Shown one piece after another: positions 55,792 to 64,000 of a DNA stretch of 64,000 nt. The DNA comes from an uncultured Maribacter sp. (GTDB lineage: Bacteria; Bacteroidota; Bacteroidia; Flavobacteriales; Flavobacteriaceae), in the NCBI RefSeq assembly GCF_947496775.1, contig NZ_CANMDU010000007.1:124001-188000 (forward strand), given 5' to 3'. The notes beneath the pieces are model-generated. The model was not told where the DNA came from. It searched no databases and saw only the letters and a list, made by a program, of their open reading frames with translations. Within the stretch, counting starts at the first letter, position 1; each line of letters begins with the position of its first letter. The translations under genes and the position numbers were made by a program.

Positions 55792-56850
55792 TTATTTATA
55801 CATTTTAGAGTAATACTCTTTATACTCTCCAGAAGTAACATTATCTAACCATTTTTGATTTTCCAAAAACCAATCAATAGTTTTATCCAAACCTTCCTCA
55901 AAATTGACAGAAGGTTTCCAACCTAATTCTTTATTAATTTTATTTGCGTCTATAGCATAGCGTAAATCATGTCCAGGTCTATCTTTCACATAGGTAATTA
56001 ATTGTTCGCTTTCCCCTTGTTTTCTATTAAGCTTTTGGTCCATTAACTTACAAAGTAATTTAACCAAATCTATATTCTTCCATTCATTAAACCCTCCAAT
56101 ATTATAGGTTTCCTGATTTTTTCCTTTGTGAAAAACCAAATCGATAGCTACAGCATGGTCTTCAACAAATAACCAATCTCTCGTATAATTTCCATCACCA
56201 TACACTGGTAGAGATTGTTTATTAATAATATTATTAATAAATAAAGGAATTAACTTTTCCGGAAAATGATTCGGACCATAATTATTAGAACAATTAGTAA
56301 TTACATATGGCAGACCATAAGTTTCACCATAGGATCTTACAAAGTGATCAGAACTTGCTTTGGAAGCTGAGTAAGGAGAATTAGGGTCATAAGAAGTATC
56401 CTCCGTAAACAAACCCGTTTCACCTAAAGAACCATATACCTCATCAGTACTTACATGGTAAAATCTTTTATTATTAAAATTCTCATTCCATACCTCCTTA
56501 GCTGCATTTAATAAATTCATAGTTCCTATAACATTGGTTTTAACAAAAGCTAAAGGGTCTGTTATGGATCTATCTACATGAGATTCAGCAGCTAAATGGA
56601 TAACACCATCAAAATTATAGGTCTTAAAAATGGAGCTAATAAAGGCCTCATCTGTAATATCACCTTTAATAAAAGTATAATTTGCTAATGTCTCAATATC
56701 TTTTAAATTCTCTAAATTACCAGCATAAGTTAACGCATCTAGATTAAAAATATGATAATTAGAATAGGAAGTTAATAACCTTCTTACAACATGTGAGCCA
56801 ATAAAACCAGCACCTCCTGTTATTAATATTTTTCGGTTTATCTTATTCAT
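55792..56850 (-). CDS. rfbB: dTDP-glucose 4,6-dehydratase
   Basis: 352-residue extended SDR. GGAGFIGSHVVRRLL binds NAD; HVSTDEVYGSLGE and YSASKASSDHFVRSYGETYG carry the catalytic residues D, E, Y and K. NCSNNYGPNHFPEKLIPLFI is also standard. It forms the 4-keto-6-deoxyglucose intermediate and leads the rfb set. It comes 0 bases after the Wzz-like gene, so they are a single unit. Confidence 0.96.
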   Translation of the reverse strand: MNKINRKILITGGAGFIGSHVVRRLLTSYSNYHIFNLDALTYAGNLENLKDIETLANYTFIKGDITDEAFISSIFKTYNFDGVIHLAAESHVDRSITDPLAFVKTNVIGTMNLLNAAKEVWNENFNNKRFYHVSTDEVYGSLGETGLFTEDTSYDPNSPYSASKASSDHFVRSYGETYGLPYVITNCSNNYGPNHFPEKLIPLFINNIINKQSLPVYGDGNYTRDWLFVEDHAVAIDLVFHKGKNQETYNIGGFNEWKNIDLVKLLCKLMDQKLNRKQGESEQLITYVKDRPGHDLRYAIDANKINKELGWKPSVNFEEGLDKTIDWFLENQKWLDNVTSGEYKEYYSKMYK

Positions 56851-57861
56851 TTATAATAACTCTTTTGTTTTTTTATTCAAAAATTTTATTAATGAAAAGC
56901 CAAAGAATAAACTTATTAATATCATTGGAATTACGGTAAGTTTTTCTTTAAAAAATTCTTTCTTAACAAGTTGAGGTCCTCCAAAACTTAAAACTTTAAT
57001 TGTTTCTCTGTACTCCCTTTTTAATAATTTATTCGATGCTGTGCCTTCAATTAAATTGTTTTTTAAATTTAATAATTGCGGAATATTAAGACCTTCTTCG
57101 CCTCCTAAAAGTACCATCCCTTCCCCTTTTTCATTATCATCAGATTTATTTCCAAGTGCATTTGAGTAATTTGTAATTAAGACATCTATTTGTTGAATGA
57201 GTGCTTCATTTTCTTTTATTCGAGATTGCGAGTTTTGTAAATAAATCTCTTTTAATTCCCTAAAATAATCATTATCATTTATGAATGTCATTATTTTTTT
57301 TGCAGCATCTTGTCCCAATTTTTGGTCTTTGTAATAAAATGAAATTTTATGGTTAACATAACTACTTGCCAAAACTTCATTCTTTATAACCTCTTTAATA
57401 GAATTATCATCTTTAAGAGAGCCCAAATACTCCAAATACTTTAAAGACTTCTCCAAATCTGTTTTAACATTAGCTTCCTGAACAGGTAGTATTTCAATTT
57501 TAAAACCTTTTATTTCATTTATATTTATCCCCAAACTATGATAAAAAATGGAGTCTTTCCCTTTAACCTTCGATTGCAATTCAGATACTATTCCATACAA
57601 ATAATCTTTACTCTCAAAATTAGGTTTAACAATAACTTCTGTCTTTTTTGTAACCTCGGATATCTGGCTTAATCCATAGCCAATTCCAACTCCAATTAAA
57701 GCCAAAGCAATAAGTATAAGAATATTCTTTTTGAAATATAAAAAAACCCTAAGAAGGATTAAGAATATCTTATTCAGCCCAATCTTTACTAATTCAAACA
57801 ACTGCCCTAAGTCTATTTCATCTGAGGAAGTATTTGCGTCCTTTGGTAAATTATCTGCCAT
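56851..57861 (-). CDS. Wzz-like chain-length protein
   Basis: 336 residues with two membrane helices at about 45-66 (FKKNILILIALALIGVGIGY) and 310-328 (LTVIPMILISLFFGFSLI), and a large, helical periplasmic part between them. This is the layout of Wzz/chain-length determinant proteins, without the kinase part. No proline-rich motif is obvious in TM2, so the group is divergent. It is first in the operon before rfbB and follows the 562-residue protein gene by four bases. Confidence 0.82.
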   Translation of the reverse strand: MADNLPKDANTSSDEIDLGQLFELVKIGLNKIFLILLRVFLYFKKNILILIALALIGVGIGYGLSQISEVTKKTEVIVKPNFESKDYLYGIVSELQSKVKGKDSIFYHSLGININEIKGFKIEILPVQEANVKTDLEKSLKYLEYLGSLKDDNSIKEVIKNEVLASSYVNHKISFYYKDQKLGQDAAKKIMTFINDNDYFRELKEIYLQNSQSRIKENEALIQQIDVLITNYSNALGNKSDDNEKGEGMVLLGGEEGLNIPQLLNLKNNLIEGTASNKLLKREYRETIKVLSFGGPQLVKKEFFKEKLTVIPMILISLFFGFSLIKFLNKKTKELL

Positions 57862-57865
57862 TTTT

Positions 57866-59554
57866 TTAGTTGTTAAATATCTGTTTTAGAATTTTATCTG
57901 TAATTAAATATGTAGGTTTTACGCCAGTGGTTCCAAGTCCTCCGGAAGCCAAAGTACTTCCTGTTTCTAATGGGTTGTCTGATGCGTAATATGCATATCT
58001 TACTTTTACATTTTCTTTTATACTCTTACGTATTTTGGAAGCTGACTGTATTGCTTTTTGGTAATGCACTCCTTCCATCTCAAGCCCTATTACATTCCAT
58101 GTAGATTCATAGAAAAATTTAAGAATATCTTTATTTTGAAGAGAAGTTCCTAAAACTGAAACCATAGCGCCTTCAAAAACTTCTAAACCATGGCCCTTAA
58201 AATCCTCTGCACACAACTCATTTTTAAAAGGGTAATTATCTGCGGTACCTTCAAAAATATGAGAGCTTGGAATCATTAAATCTCCTTTACCGCCTTCTAA
58301 AATTCCTGCTTTTCCCATAACAGAAATAGAATCTATATTCAGAAACTGAAGCTCTTTATTTTCTTTTTTATAGGGTTTCAATAACTCATCAATAGTTTCA
58401 TATGCTTGCTCACCAAATGCATAATCCATCACAAAAATTACTGGAATATCTTCTGTTTTTGTTTCGTTGGATAAGTCATAACAGCAAGATTCCTTTCCCA
58501 ATTTAGCCATATCAAAAATCTGCACGTCTATATTTGTACCAGATTTATCATCTATACTAATCATTCCGTTTTTAGATGCTATTGACTTTACCTTAGTTCT
58601 TAATTTTTCATTCTCCGGAGAGCTTAGTGCTTCATAAATATCTAAAGAATCTGTAGTATTAGTAAATTCCTTTTTTAGTGCCTTTTTCGCAAAAAGGGAA
58701 TTCATTACACTGTGCATATTTGCACTTATAATATGAATGGGTCTATTTAAAAGATTATTCTTATTAAGAGTTTCTTTAATTGTATTAGCCCATCTTTCTC
58801 CGTGTATATGATGTCCTAGACGCTCTCTTAATATAGCACTAAAGGTAATTGCTCTTTTATCTCCAGAAATTTCCTCTTCTATTGCCAATTTACCTAACCA
58901 ATAAATTATCCTTAAAAATCTATCTGAATCAGTAGCTGTAGCAAAGCTTTCATAAACTTCTATAATTTCTTCAAAAGACCTGCCTAATATATTTGCTGTA
59001 TGAATTAAAGCTACCTCACGTTCTGCTTGTGTAAGTTTCTTTTTATTTACCGCAGTTTCCAATTTAGTCCAATCTCTTATAGTCTTATCTGTATCTTCTA
59101 TTAAAACACGTTTACAAATCTTCTCGGATTCGATAAATAAAAATGTTAAATGGGTAAGTATATCATAAATATCAGATCTTCCTCGTGTAATCTCTATATT
59201 CATTTGCTCATCGTCTATGCGATAGCAATTTCTTCTTCTTTTTGGAGGTACTATTGCTTTAAAATGCGATTTACGATATCCCTCATCTGAAGTAAGGTTA
59301 ATAAACCGACACTGTTCAATACCTTCTGGTAAACGCTCTATAACATATATTAACCCACTTAGTTCTGCCTTTTCATCAGCAATAGAACCATAAATTTCTG
59401 GCCTTAACAAAAGTAAAGCTTGCTTTAAAGTTTCTCCTGAAACCCCTGTTGGTTTATAAAAGCCACGATTAAATAGATGGCGCATTGTTATATATAAGCG
59501 CTCTATTGCATTGGTAGATTCTTGCGCTCTAGTTGTAGTAATTGCTTTTGCCAT
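57866..59554 (-). CDS. Conserved 562-residue protein, DUF6909-like
   Basis: 562 residues, no signal peptide and no membrane segment, so probably cytosolic. The N-terminal 330 residues are mostly helical (ERLYITMRHLFNRGFYKPTG, LTFLFIESEKICKRVL); the C-terminal part (about 350-562) shows motifs reminiscent of nucleoside phosphorylases, including GLEMEGVHYQKAI with an E-M-E-G core and a glycine-rich GGKGDLMIPSSHIFEG. I recall the family as DUF6909 in Bacteroidota. A nucleosidase or nucleoside-binding role is only a hint. It lies between the polysaccharide locus and a GH3 gene; a link to the former is unproven. Confidence 0.72.
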   Translation of the reverse strand: MAKAITTTRAQESTNAIERLYITMRHLFNRGFYKPTGVSGETLKQALLLLRPEIYGSIADEKAELSGLIYVIERLPEGIEQCRFINLTSDEGYRKSHFKAIVPPKRRRNCYRIDDEQMNIEITRGRSDIYDILTHLTFLFIESEKICKRVLIEDTDKTIRDWTKLETAVNKKKLTQAEREVALIHTANILGRSFEEIIEVYESFATATDSDRFLRIIYWLGKLAIEEEISGDKRAITFSAILRERLGHHIHGERWANTIKETLNKNNLLNRPIHIISANMHSVMNSLFAKKALKKEFTNTTDSLDIYEALSSPENEKLRTKVKSIASKNGMISIDDKSGTNIDVQIFDMAKLGKESCCYDLSNETKTEDIPVIFVMDYAFGEQAYETIDELLKPYKKENKELQFLNIDSISVMGKAGILEGGKGDLMIPSSHIFEGTADNYPFKNELCAEDFKGHGLEVFEGAMVSVLGTSLQNKDILKFFYESTWNVIGLEMEGVHYQKAIQSASKIRKSIKENVKVRYAYYASDNPLETGSTLASGGLGTTGVKPTYLITDKILKQIFNN

Positions 59555-59593
59555 AAACGAGTTTCATGTAAAATTACAATTATTATTTAAGTA

Positions 59594-61093
59594 TTATATG
59601 CTTCCTAACTTTATTAAAGCCTCTGCTAACTTACGATCATTAGATAATCGTTGTACTTTATTCTGCCCTCCTAATTTACCAATGGATTTCATATATGCCT
59701 TAAAACCACCATTACTTATTTGAGTAACTTTTAAAGTTTGTAAAACATTACCAACTATAAGATCATAATAATAACTATTTTGATTTTGTAAAGATTGATC
59801 CAAAATTGCAATAAACTTTTCCATATTATTCGGCAAAGTTTCAAATTCTATGAACCACTCATGATAAGGCAACTCATTTTCTTGTGGTGTAATTTGCGGG
59901 GCAACAGTAAATTCGTTTACACTTGCATTTGTAGCTTTAATTGCCTCTTGCATGGCTTGCTCCACTTCCTTAGCTATAACATGTTCTCCAAAAGCGGAAA
60001 TAAAATGTTTAATACGTCCAGATACTATTACTTTGAATGGTTTTACAGAAATAAACTGAACGGTATCTCCTAGGTTATACCCCCATAATCCAGCATTTGT
60101 AGAGATAATCATTACGTAATTTACATGTAATTGAACATCTTTAATGGTTAGTCTTCGCGCATTTTTATCAAAAAATTCATCTGCCTTTATAAACTCGTAA
60201 AAGATTCCCGAATTCAATAAAAGCAACATCCCTTTATCCTTTTGCGAATTTTGGTAAGCAAAAAATCCTTCACTTGCAGGGAATAATTCTATACTATCTA
60301 CTTTTCTACCAATTAAGTTTTCAAATTTTGCCCTATAAGGTTCGTAGTTTACCCCGCCATATATGAATAAGTTAAAGTTTTTGAATAACTCACCAACTTT
60401 TATATTGGTTCTTTCATTGAGTTTCTCAAAATACATTTGTACCCAAGAAGGTATTCCGGCAATAACTGTCATATTCTCTTGGATAGTTTCTTCTACAATA
60501 GCATTTACCTTTGTTTCCCAATCTTCAATACAATTCGTCTCCCAACTGGGCAATCTATTTTTTTGTAAATAATTTGGAACATAATGCGCTGAAATTCCTG
60601 AAAGCCTTCCCAGTTTAACTCCGTTTTTCAACTCTAACTCTGGACTTCCTTGTAAAAAAATCATTTTCCCATCTACAAAAGAAGTGTTTCCAGTTTCGTG
60701 TATATACGTTAAAATAGCATTTCTAGAAGCATTTACCTGCTCTTTTATAGATTCTTTAGTTATTGGTATATACTTAGAACCAGAAGTTGTCCCTGAAGTT
60801 TTAGCAAAATAAATAGGTTTTCCCGGCCATAGTATATTTTGCTTACCAGCAACCATCTTTTCTACATAAGGTTTTAGTTCTTCATAATCTCTAACAGGAA
60901 CCGCATTTGCATAATCTTCATAAGATTTAATATTTGCAAAATCATGGTCTTTTCCGAAAACGGTATTCTTAGCTTCATTAATTAAATTTAAAAAAACCTT
61001 TTCTTGCGCAGTTTCTGGATTATTTACCCACTTATTAGTTTTAGCAACTATCCTTTGCGCAAATATTTTTGCTAAAAACGATTTTAATGACAT
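59594..61093 (-). CDS. GH3-family acyl-adenylating protein
   Basis: 499 residues of the GH3 family, best known from plant auxin-amido synthetases. Features are the N-terminal RIVAKTNKWVNNPETAQEKV, the adenylation P-loop-like FAKTSGTTSGSKYIPITKES, LFIYGGVNYEPYR, and the C-terminal VSGRIKHFISAFGEHVIAKE. It should activate a carboxylic acid with ATP and couple it to an amine. Bacteroidota often carry one gene of this type, with unknown substrate. It lies in one run with the M23 peptidase, six bases downstream of it. Confidence 0.88.
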   Translation of the reverse strand: MSLKSFLAKIFAQRIVAKTNKWVNNPETAQEKVFLNLINEAKNTVFGKDHDFANIKSYEDYANAVPVRDYEELKPYVEKMVAGKQNILWPGKPIYFAKTSGTTSGSKYIPITKESIKEQVNASRNAILTYIHETGNTSFVDGKMIFLQGSPELELKNGVKLGRLSGISAHYVPNYLQKNRLPSWETNCIEDWETKVNAIVEETIQENMTVIAGIPSWVQMYFEKLNERTNIKVGELFKNFNLFIYGGVNYEPYRAKFENLIGRKVDSIELFPASEGFFAYQNSQKDKGMLLLLNSGIFYEFIKADEFFDKNARRLTIKDVQLHVNYVMIISTNAGLWGYNLGDTVQFISVKPFKVIVSGRIKHFISAFGEHVIAKEVEQAMQEAIKATNASVNEFTVAPQITPQENELPYHEWFIEFETLPNNMEKFIAILDQSLQNQNSYYYDLIVGNVLQTLKVTQISNGGFKAYMKSIGKLGGQNKVQRLSNDRKLAEALIKLGSI

Positions 61094-61099
61094 TCGGTT

Positions 61100-61969
61100 T
61101 TATTTAAAATCTATAAAATCCATTGGGTTAACTGGAGTTCCATTATTCCATAACTCAAAATGTAAATGTGGACCGGTGGTTAATTCCCCGGTACTACCAA
61201 CAGAAGCTATTATTTCTCCTGCTCTTACTACTTCTCCTTGTCTTTTATTTAAAGACCCATTATGCTTATAAACACTAAGTAGTCCATCCTTATGCTCCAT
61301 AATAATAACATAACCTGTATCTGCAGTCCATTCAGAAAAAATTACTACTCCATTAGCAACAGCCTTAACCGGTGTATCTTTGGGAGCAACAACATCTACT
61401 CCAAAATGTTTGCTTTGACCGTCATGTTTTTGAGACAATACTCCAGATATTGGCGGGAAAAGAATATAATCAGTTTTGTCTGTTCCTTGCTCAAATAAAT
61501 TGTATTTATCTTCTAAAGCAACCTCTGCTCTTAAAACTGAATCTTCTTTTATTGGTGTTAAATCTACAGAAGATGGATCTAACTTAAATTGCTCAAAAAG
61601 AGAATCTCTGTTTACTTGGTTATTAGCAATATCTCCTTTTAATACCATGCGAATATTCTCTAAATACTTATTGGTATAATTTAAAGTTCTAACCAAAGAA
61701 TCTGTCTTATAGGTAAGTTCCGTTGCTTGTCTTTTTAATTTTGTTGAAGAATAACCAGGAATATATTCTCTTAAAGGAGTAAAAGCAATTAATAACGTAG
61801 TAAGACCAATTAAGCCAATAATACATAATGTTCCTGAAACAAAAACATTAAGTCTACTTAATTTAAAAGAAATCTTTTCTTCAAAAGTACTTTCATTCAG
61901 TATTACTAAACGGTACTTGTGAAGTAACTTTCTTTTTATTTCTTTTCTTTTTTTCGTCTTTTTTGCCAT
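61100..61969 (-). CDS. M23 metallopeptidase with intact zinc site
   Basis: 289 residues from the ATG ending at 61969 (a start three codons upstream is also possible). A basic N-terminal segment and one membrane helix at about 38-60 (FVSGTLCIIGLIGLTTLLIA) anchor it in the inner membrane. The C-terminal M23 domain has the complete ligand set H-x3-D (KHFGVDVVAP) and HLHFE, so it can cut murein cross-links. That contrasts with the degenerate domain of the EnvC-like protein. It is divergent from tatA. Confidence 0.92.
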   Translation of the reverse strand: MAKKTKKRKEIKRKLLHKYRLVILNESTFEEKISFKLSRLNVFVSGTLCIIGLIGLTTLLIAFTPLREYIPGYSSTKLKRQATELTYKTDSLVRTLNYTNKYLENIRMVLKGDIANNQVNRDSLFEQFKLDPSSVDLTPIKEDSVLRAEVALEDKYNLFEQGTDKTDYILFPPISGVLSQKHDGQSKHFGVDVVAPKDTPVKAVANGVVIFSEWTADTGYVIIMEHKDGLLSVYKHNGSLNKRQGEVVRAGEIIASVGSTGELTTGPHLHFELWNNGTPVNPMDFIDFK

Positions 61970-62186
61970 TCCATACAAATATAATGCTACAATTAAACTT
62001 TAGCTAGTTCTCCGATAATTTATCTATTATAATACATACGTTATACGTTTTAAAATTAGTTTATTTACGATATTTCATTAAAACAAATAGCCTTTTAGGC
62101 AATACTTTTTATTTTAATTAGTTCATAAACTTAAAAATATTATATACTCTTAGCTCCAAATTAACAGGAGTATATAATCTTTTTAG

Positions 62187-62194
62187 TACATTTG
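62187..62194 (+). promoter_or_regulatory. -7 box (TACATTTG) for tatA
   Basis: TACATTTG matches TAnnTTTG and lies 21 bases before the tatA ATG. No TTG stands at -33. The 61970-62215 gap shows nothing else, apart from a TATATTTG-like box on the minus strand at 61976-61983 facing the peptidase. Confidence 0.55.
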
Positions 62195-62215
62195 TTTTCC
62201 ACAAAATCATACAAC

Positions 62216-62401
62216 ATGATAGCTTTACAAACATTTTTAGCCATTGGTGCTCCGCAAATAATATTAGTAGTAGTAGTAGTTCTTCTATTATTTGGAGGTA
62301 AAAAAATTCCTGAATTAATGAGAGGATTAGGTAGCGGAATTAAAGAATTTAAAGATGCATCTAAAGAAGACGAAAAATTAGAGGAAAACAAAAACGATTA
62401 A
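62216..62401 (+). CDS. tatA: Sec-independent protein translocase TatA/TatE
   Basis: 61 residues from the ATG at 62216. One membrane helix is at about 13-28 ([20 protein letters not shown]), followed by the FGG hinge, [19 protein letters not shown] amphipathic helix and an acidic tail. This is the standard TatA layout; several copies form the pore that moves folded proteins. TatC is not in the window. The gene is monocistronic, with its own promoter and terminator. Confidence 0.95.
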   Translation: MIALQTFLAIGAPQIILVVVVVLLLFGGKKIPELMRGLGSGIKEFKDASKEDEKLEENKND

Positions 62402-62422
62402 AGTACATAAACGTTTTATGTA

Positions 62423-62444
62423 AAAACCAGCTAAGGCTGGTTTT
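62423..62444 (+). terminator. Terminator after tatA
   Basis: AAAACCAGC (62423-62431) and GCTGGTTTT (62436-62444) make a nine-base stem with a four-base loop, followed by more T. It is 22 bases past the tatA stop. Confidence 0.9.
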
Positions 62445-62703
62445 TTTATACCCCATTTTAGCTATTAAAAACCTCTTAAACTCTTACAAACACTATACTT
62501 TAACTATTATGGTTTGTAAGAAAAACACATAACTATAGCCTATACAACGTATTAAACTACGTTCACAACAAAAAATATTTATTCCCTACCTATAAAGTTA
62601 GATTTGATTATAAATTATATATGCCAATAATAATACTAAACCAATTATTAGCATTTAGTTTACCAACCAATCTATGTTTTACGATCGTTTATACATACTG
62701 CTA
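62445..62703. other. Intergenic region with a promoter box
   Basis: Between the tatA terminator and the next gene. TAGATTTG at 62599-62606 is a -7 box, 68-98 bases before the two possible starts of the surface-protein gene. No other signal was seen. Confidence 0.5.
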
Positions 62704-64000
62704 ATGTCTGTTTTTAATAAGACAAAAGGTATTATTTTTCTATTATACTTTCTATTAAACGCCTTAACCATCCAAGGGCAAATTAACAATGCCGATTACA
62801 CAGTAAGTCTTAGTTCTACCAACATGGGGGCTTGTGCAGGTACTAACGATGGAACAACTACAGTAACCATTTTTGCCAAAACAGGGCAATTACAAACTTT
62901 TAAAATAAATTTTAATTTACCGGATGGTGTTACCTATAAATCTGGTACTGCAACAATAAATTCCCAAACAGGTTCTGGAGATTTTATAGTATCAGAATTT
63001 GATGTAAGTAACCTTAATCAACCCATTTTTCAAATAGAACGACCTAGTAATGCCGTATGGCAGATGATGGATGAGGTAGAATTTACTTTTGGTAAAACAG
63101 CAACATGCGAAGCGGTTCAATTTTCTTATAATGGTGGTCTTTTTAAAGACGTTCATACTATAAACTATATAAAAGATTCTAATCCAATATCCGATAGCGA
63201 TACGGATTTAACCGTAAATGCATATACCTTTCTAAAAGCATATTTAGCTGTTGAAGATATGGATACCGAAAATGCTTTGGTTGGCGATATTACCAATAGA
63301 GATATAACTATTACCAATTCAGGAAACGGAAGTATTTCGACATTTGAACACCAGGTTGAAATTAGTAACGGTTTACAAGCTAATTATCAATTATCCTTTA
63401 ACGGCACTGTTCTTACTCCTACAATAAGCGGAGATTTCTATACCTATATAATCGATTTAAACACTGCGCCATTTGCCGGACAAGTAGGTGATGGTGATAA
63501 TCTATTCGAAAACGAAAATATAGTTCTTGTAGAACAATTAGTACTAACAGATTGCGCCGATAACCAAGCTACCAATCACAGTCCTAGGTGGGGGTGTTCT
63601 TCTGGTTCTTTTTGTCAAATTGGTGCTCCTATTCCTGGCTTTATAGGTGTAGACCAAGAATGGTCCGATATTTCCTTACAAACCATTAGTGACCCGCGAC
63701 CTAGATGGGATGCCCCTGTAACATATACTTATAGACTAGAAAATGATGCCAGCGCAGATAATGCATACAACGTAAACTTCAATATAGGCTTTACTTGGGA
63801 CAATAGATATTCCTCTATAGGTTTTAACCCTATGTACGGAGATGATAATAATACCAATAGACAGCTTTCTAATTTTAGATTTACTGGCGGTGCAAATTTT
63901 TCTCCTCAAAGATGGCCAACTACAACAAGTAGTGGAACAGGCCTAGGTTCTTATCTTATAGGAACAGATTTTTTTACCTCTGATCCTGATGGTCCAGGTG
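62704..64000 (+). CDS. Large exported surface protein, 3' end outside window
   Basis: Open to the end of the window with no stop (at least 432 residues). Start taken at 62704 for a good signal peptide (KTKGIIFLLYFLLNALTIQG); the ATG at 62674 is ten codons earlier. The mature part is rich in N, T, S, D and G with beta-strand patterns (YTVSLSSTNMGACAGTNDGT) and resembles extracellular adhesin-like proteins that type IX secretion exports in gliding bacteria, often with a C-terminal sorting domain. That domain would lie beyond the window. Cysteines (CAGT, GCSSGSFC) suggest disulfides. No catalytic motif was recognised. Confidence 0.78.
   Translation, partial: MSVFNKTKGIIFLLYFLLNALTIQGQINNADYTVSLSSTNMGACAGTNDGTTTVTIFAKTGQLQTFKINFNLPDGVTYKSGTATINSQTGSGDFIVSEFDVSNLNQPIFQIERPSNAVWQMMDEVEFTFGKTATCEAVQFSYNGGLFKDVHTINYIKDSNPISDSDTDLTVNAYTFLKAYLAVEDMDTENALVGDITNRDITITNSGNGSISTFEHQVEISNGLQANYQLSFNGTVLTPTISGDFYTYIIDLNTAPFAGQVGDGDNLFENENIVLVEQLVLTDCADNQATNHSPRWGCSSGSFCQIGAPIPGFIGVDQEWSDISLQTISDPRPRWDAPVTYTYRLENDASADNAYNVNFNIGFTWDNRYSSIGFNPMYGDDNNTNRQLSNFRFTGGANFSPQRWPTTTSSGTGLGSYLIGTDFFTSDPDGPG

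Noticed and set aside
62161-62391. 76-codon minus-strand frame over tatA
   Set aside because: Complement of tatA; the TatA signature on the plus strand is decisive.
1-64000. CRISPR arrays, tRNA or rRNA genes, insertion sequences, phage genes
   Set aside because: No regularly spaced repeats, cloverleaf-like GTTCGA arms, rRNA blocks, transposase or phage proteins were seen on either strand by reading.

Overview
The window is about 64 kb of AT-rich DNA from a member of the Bacteroidota, almost certainly a marine-type Flavobacteriaceae. The evidence is the SusC/SusD pair, a SprE/PorW-type lipoprotein of the type IX secretion and gliding system, an F-type ATPase operon lacking the beta and epsilon genes, flavobacterial promoter boxes (TAnnTTTG), starts without clear Shine-Dalgarno sequences, and several small families typical of that group (DUF4292, DUF4254, DUF6427). 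The genus cannot be decided from the sequence alone. No rRNA, tRNA, CRISPR array, insertion sequence or phage gene was seen. Family names are from recognition of the protein sequence, not from a search. Layout. Positions 1-12320 are housekeeping and envelope genes: the 3' part of trpS, a FKBP isomerase, dprA, a HU-like/SPOR membrane protein, an acyl-CoA thioesterase, a hydrolase-OsmC fusion, and a minus-strand run of flippase, dut, sugar nucleotidyltransferase, TPR protein, DUF4292 lipoprotein and an EnvC-like murein hydrolase activator. Positions 12371-21108 form one minus-strand block: sprE, bactofilin, atpZ-like, a small membrane protein, then atpB-E-F-H-A-G, with a promoter before atpB, two long intercistronic hairpins and a terminator after atpG. 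Positions 21282-24747 hold a DUF2059 protein and a PadR regulator followed by four tandem paralogous membrane proteins that resemble PadR-associated HAAS proteins; the last is split by a -1 frameshift over two A-runs. Positions 24881-26721 hold a PaaE-like reductase and a patatin-like lipase. Positions 26722-37288 are the most distinctive region, an arsenosugar-type locus: DUF2064 glycosyltransferase, SusC and SusD transporters, a sodium/solute symporter, a degenerate metallophosphoesterase with a small Cys cluster, a carboxymuconolactone-decarboxylase-like protein, the radical SAM protein ArsS, and a TetR regulator. Two similar 26-bp near-palindromes, one at the head of the locus and one in front of the tetR gene, look like operators of that TetR. 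No ArsM methyltransferase is in the window. Positions 37292-41450 contain a GT9 glycosyltransferase, DUF4254, DUF6427 and DUF6341 proteins and purD. Positions 41493-57861 are a minus-strand surface polysaccharide (O-antigen or capsule) locus: UDP-glucuronate decarboxylase, WecA-type initiating transferase, two candidate polymerases, four glycosyl- or ligase-type transferases, a CapA-like protein, a flippase, a UDP-glucuronate 4-epimerase, the four dTDP-rhamnose genes and a Wzz-like chain-length protein. Its middle (about 43.8-51.3 kb) is visibly more AT-rich and looks like a variable core. Positions 57866-64000 hold a 562-residue conserved protein, a GH3-family protein, an active-type M23 peptidase, tatA with promoter and terminator, and the first part of a large exported surface protein that runs off the end. 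How the genes fit together: most of the window concerns the cell envelope, with polymer synthesis and export, murein remodelling, protein export (Tat and type IX) and ATP synthesis, interrupted by a regulated locus for uptake and modification of an arsenic- or sugar-containing substrate.
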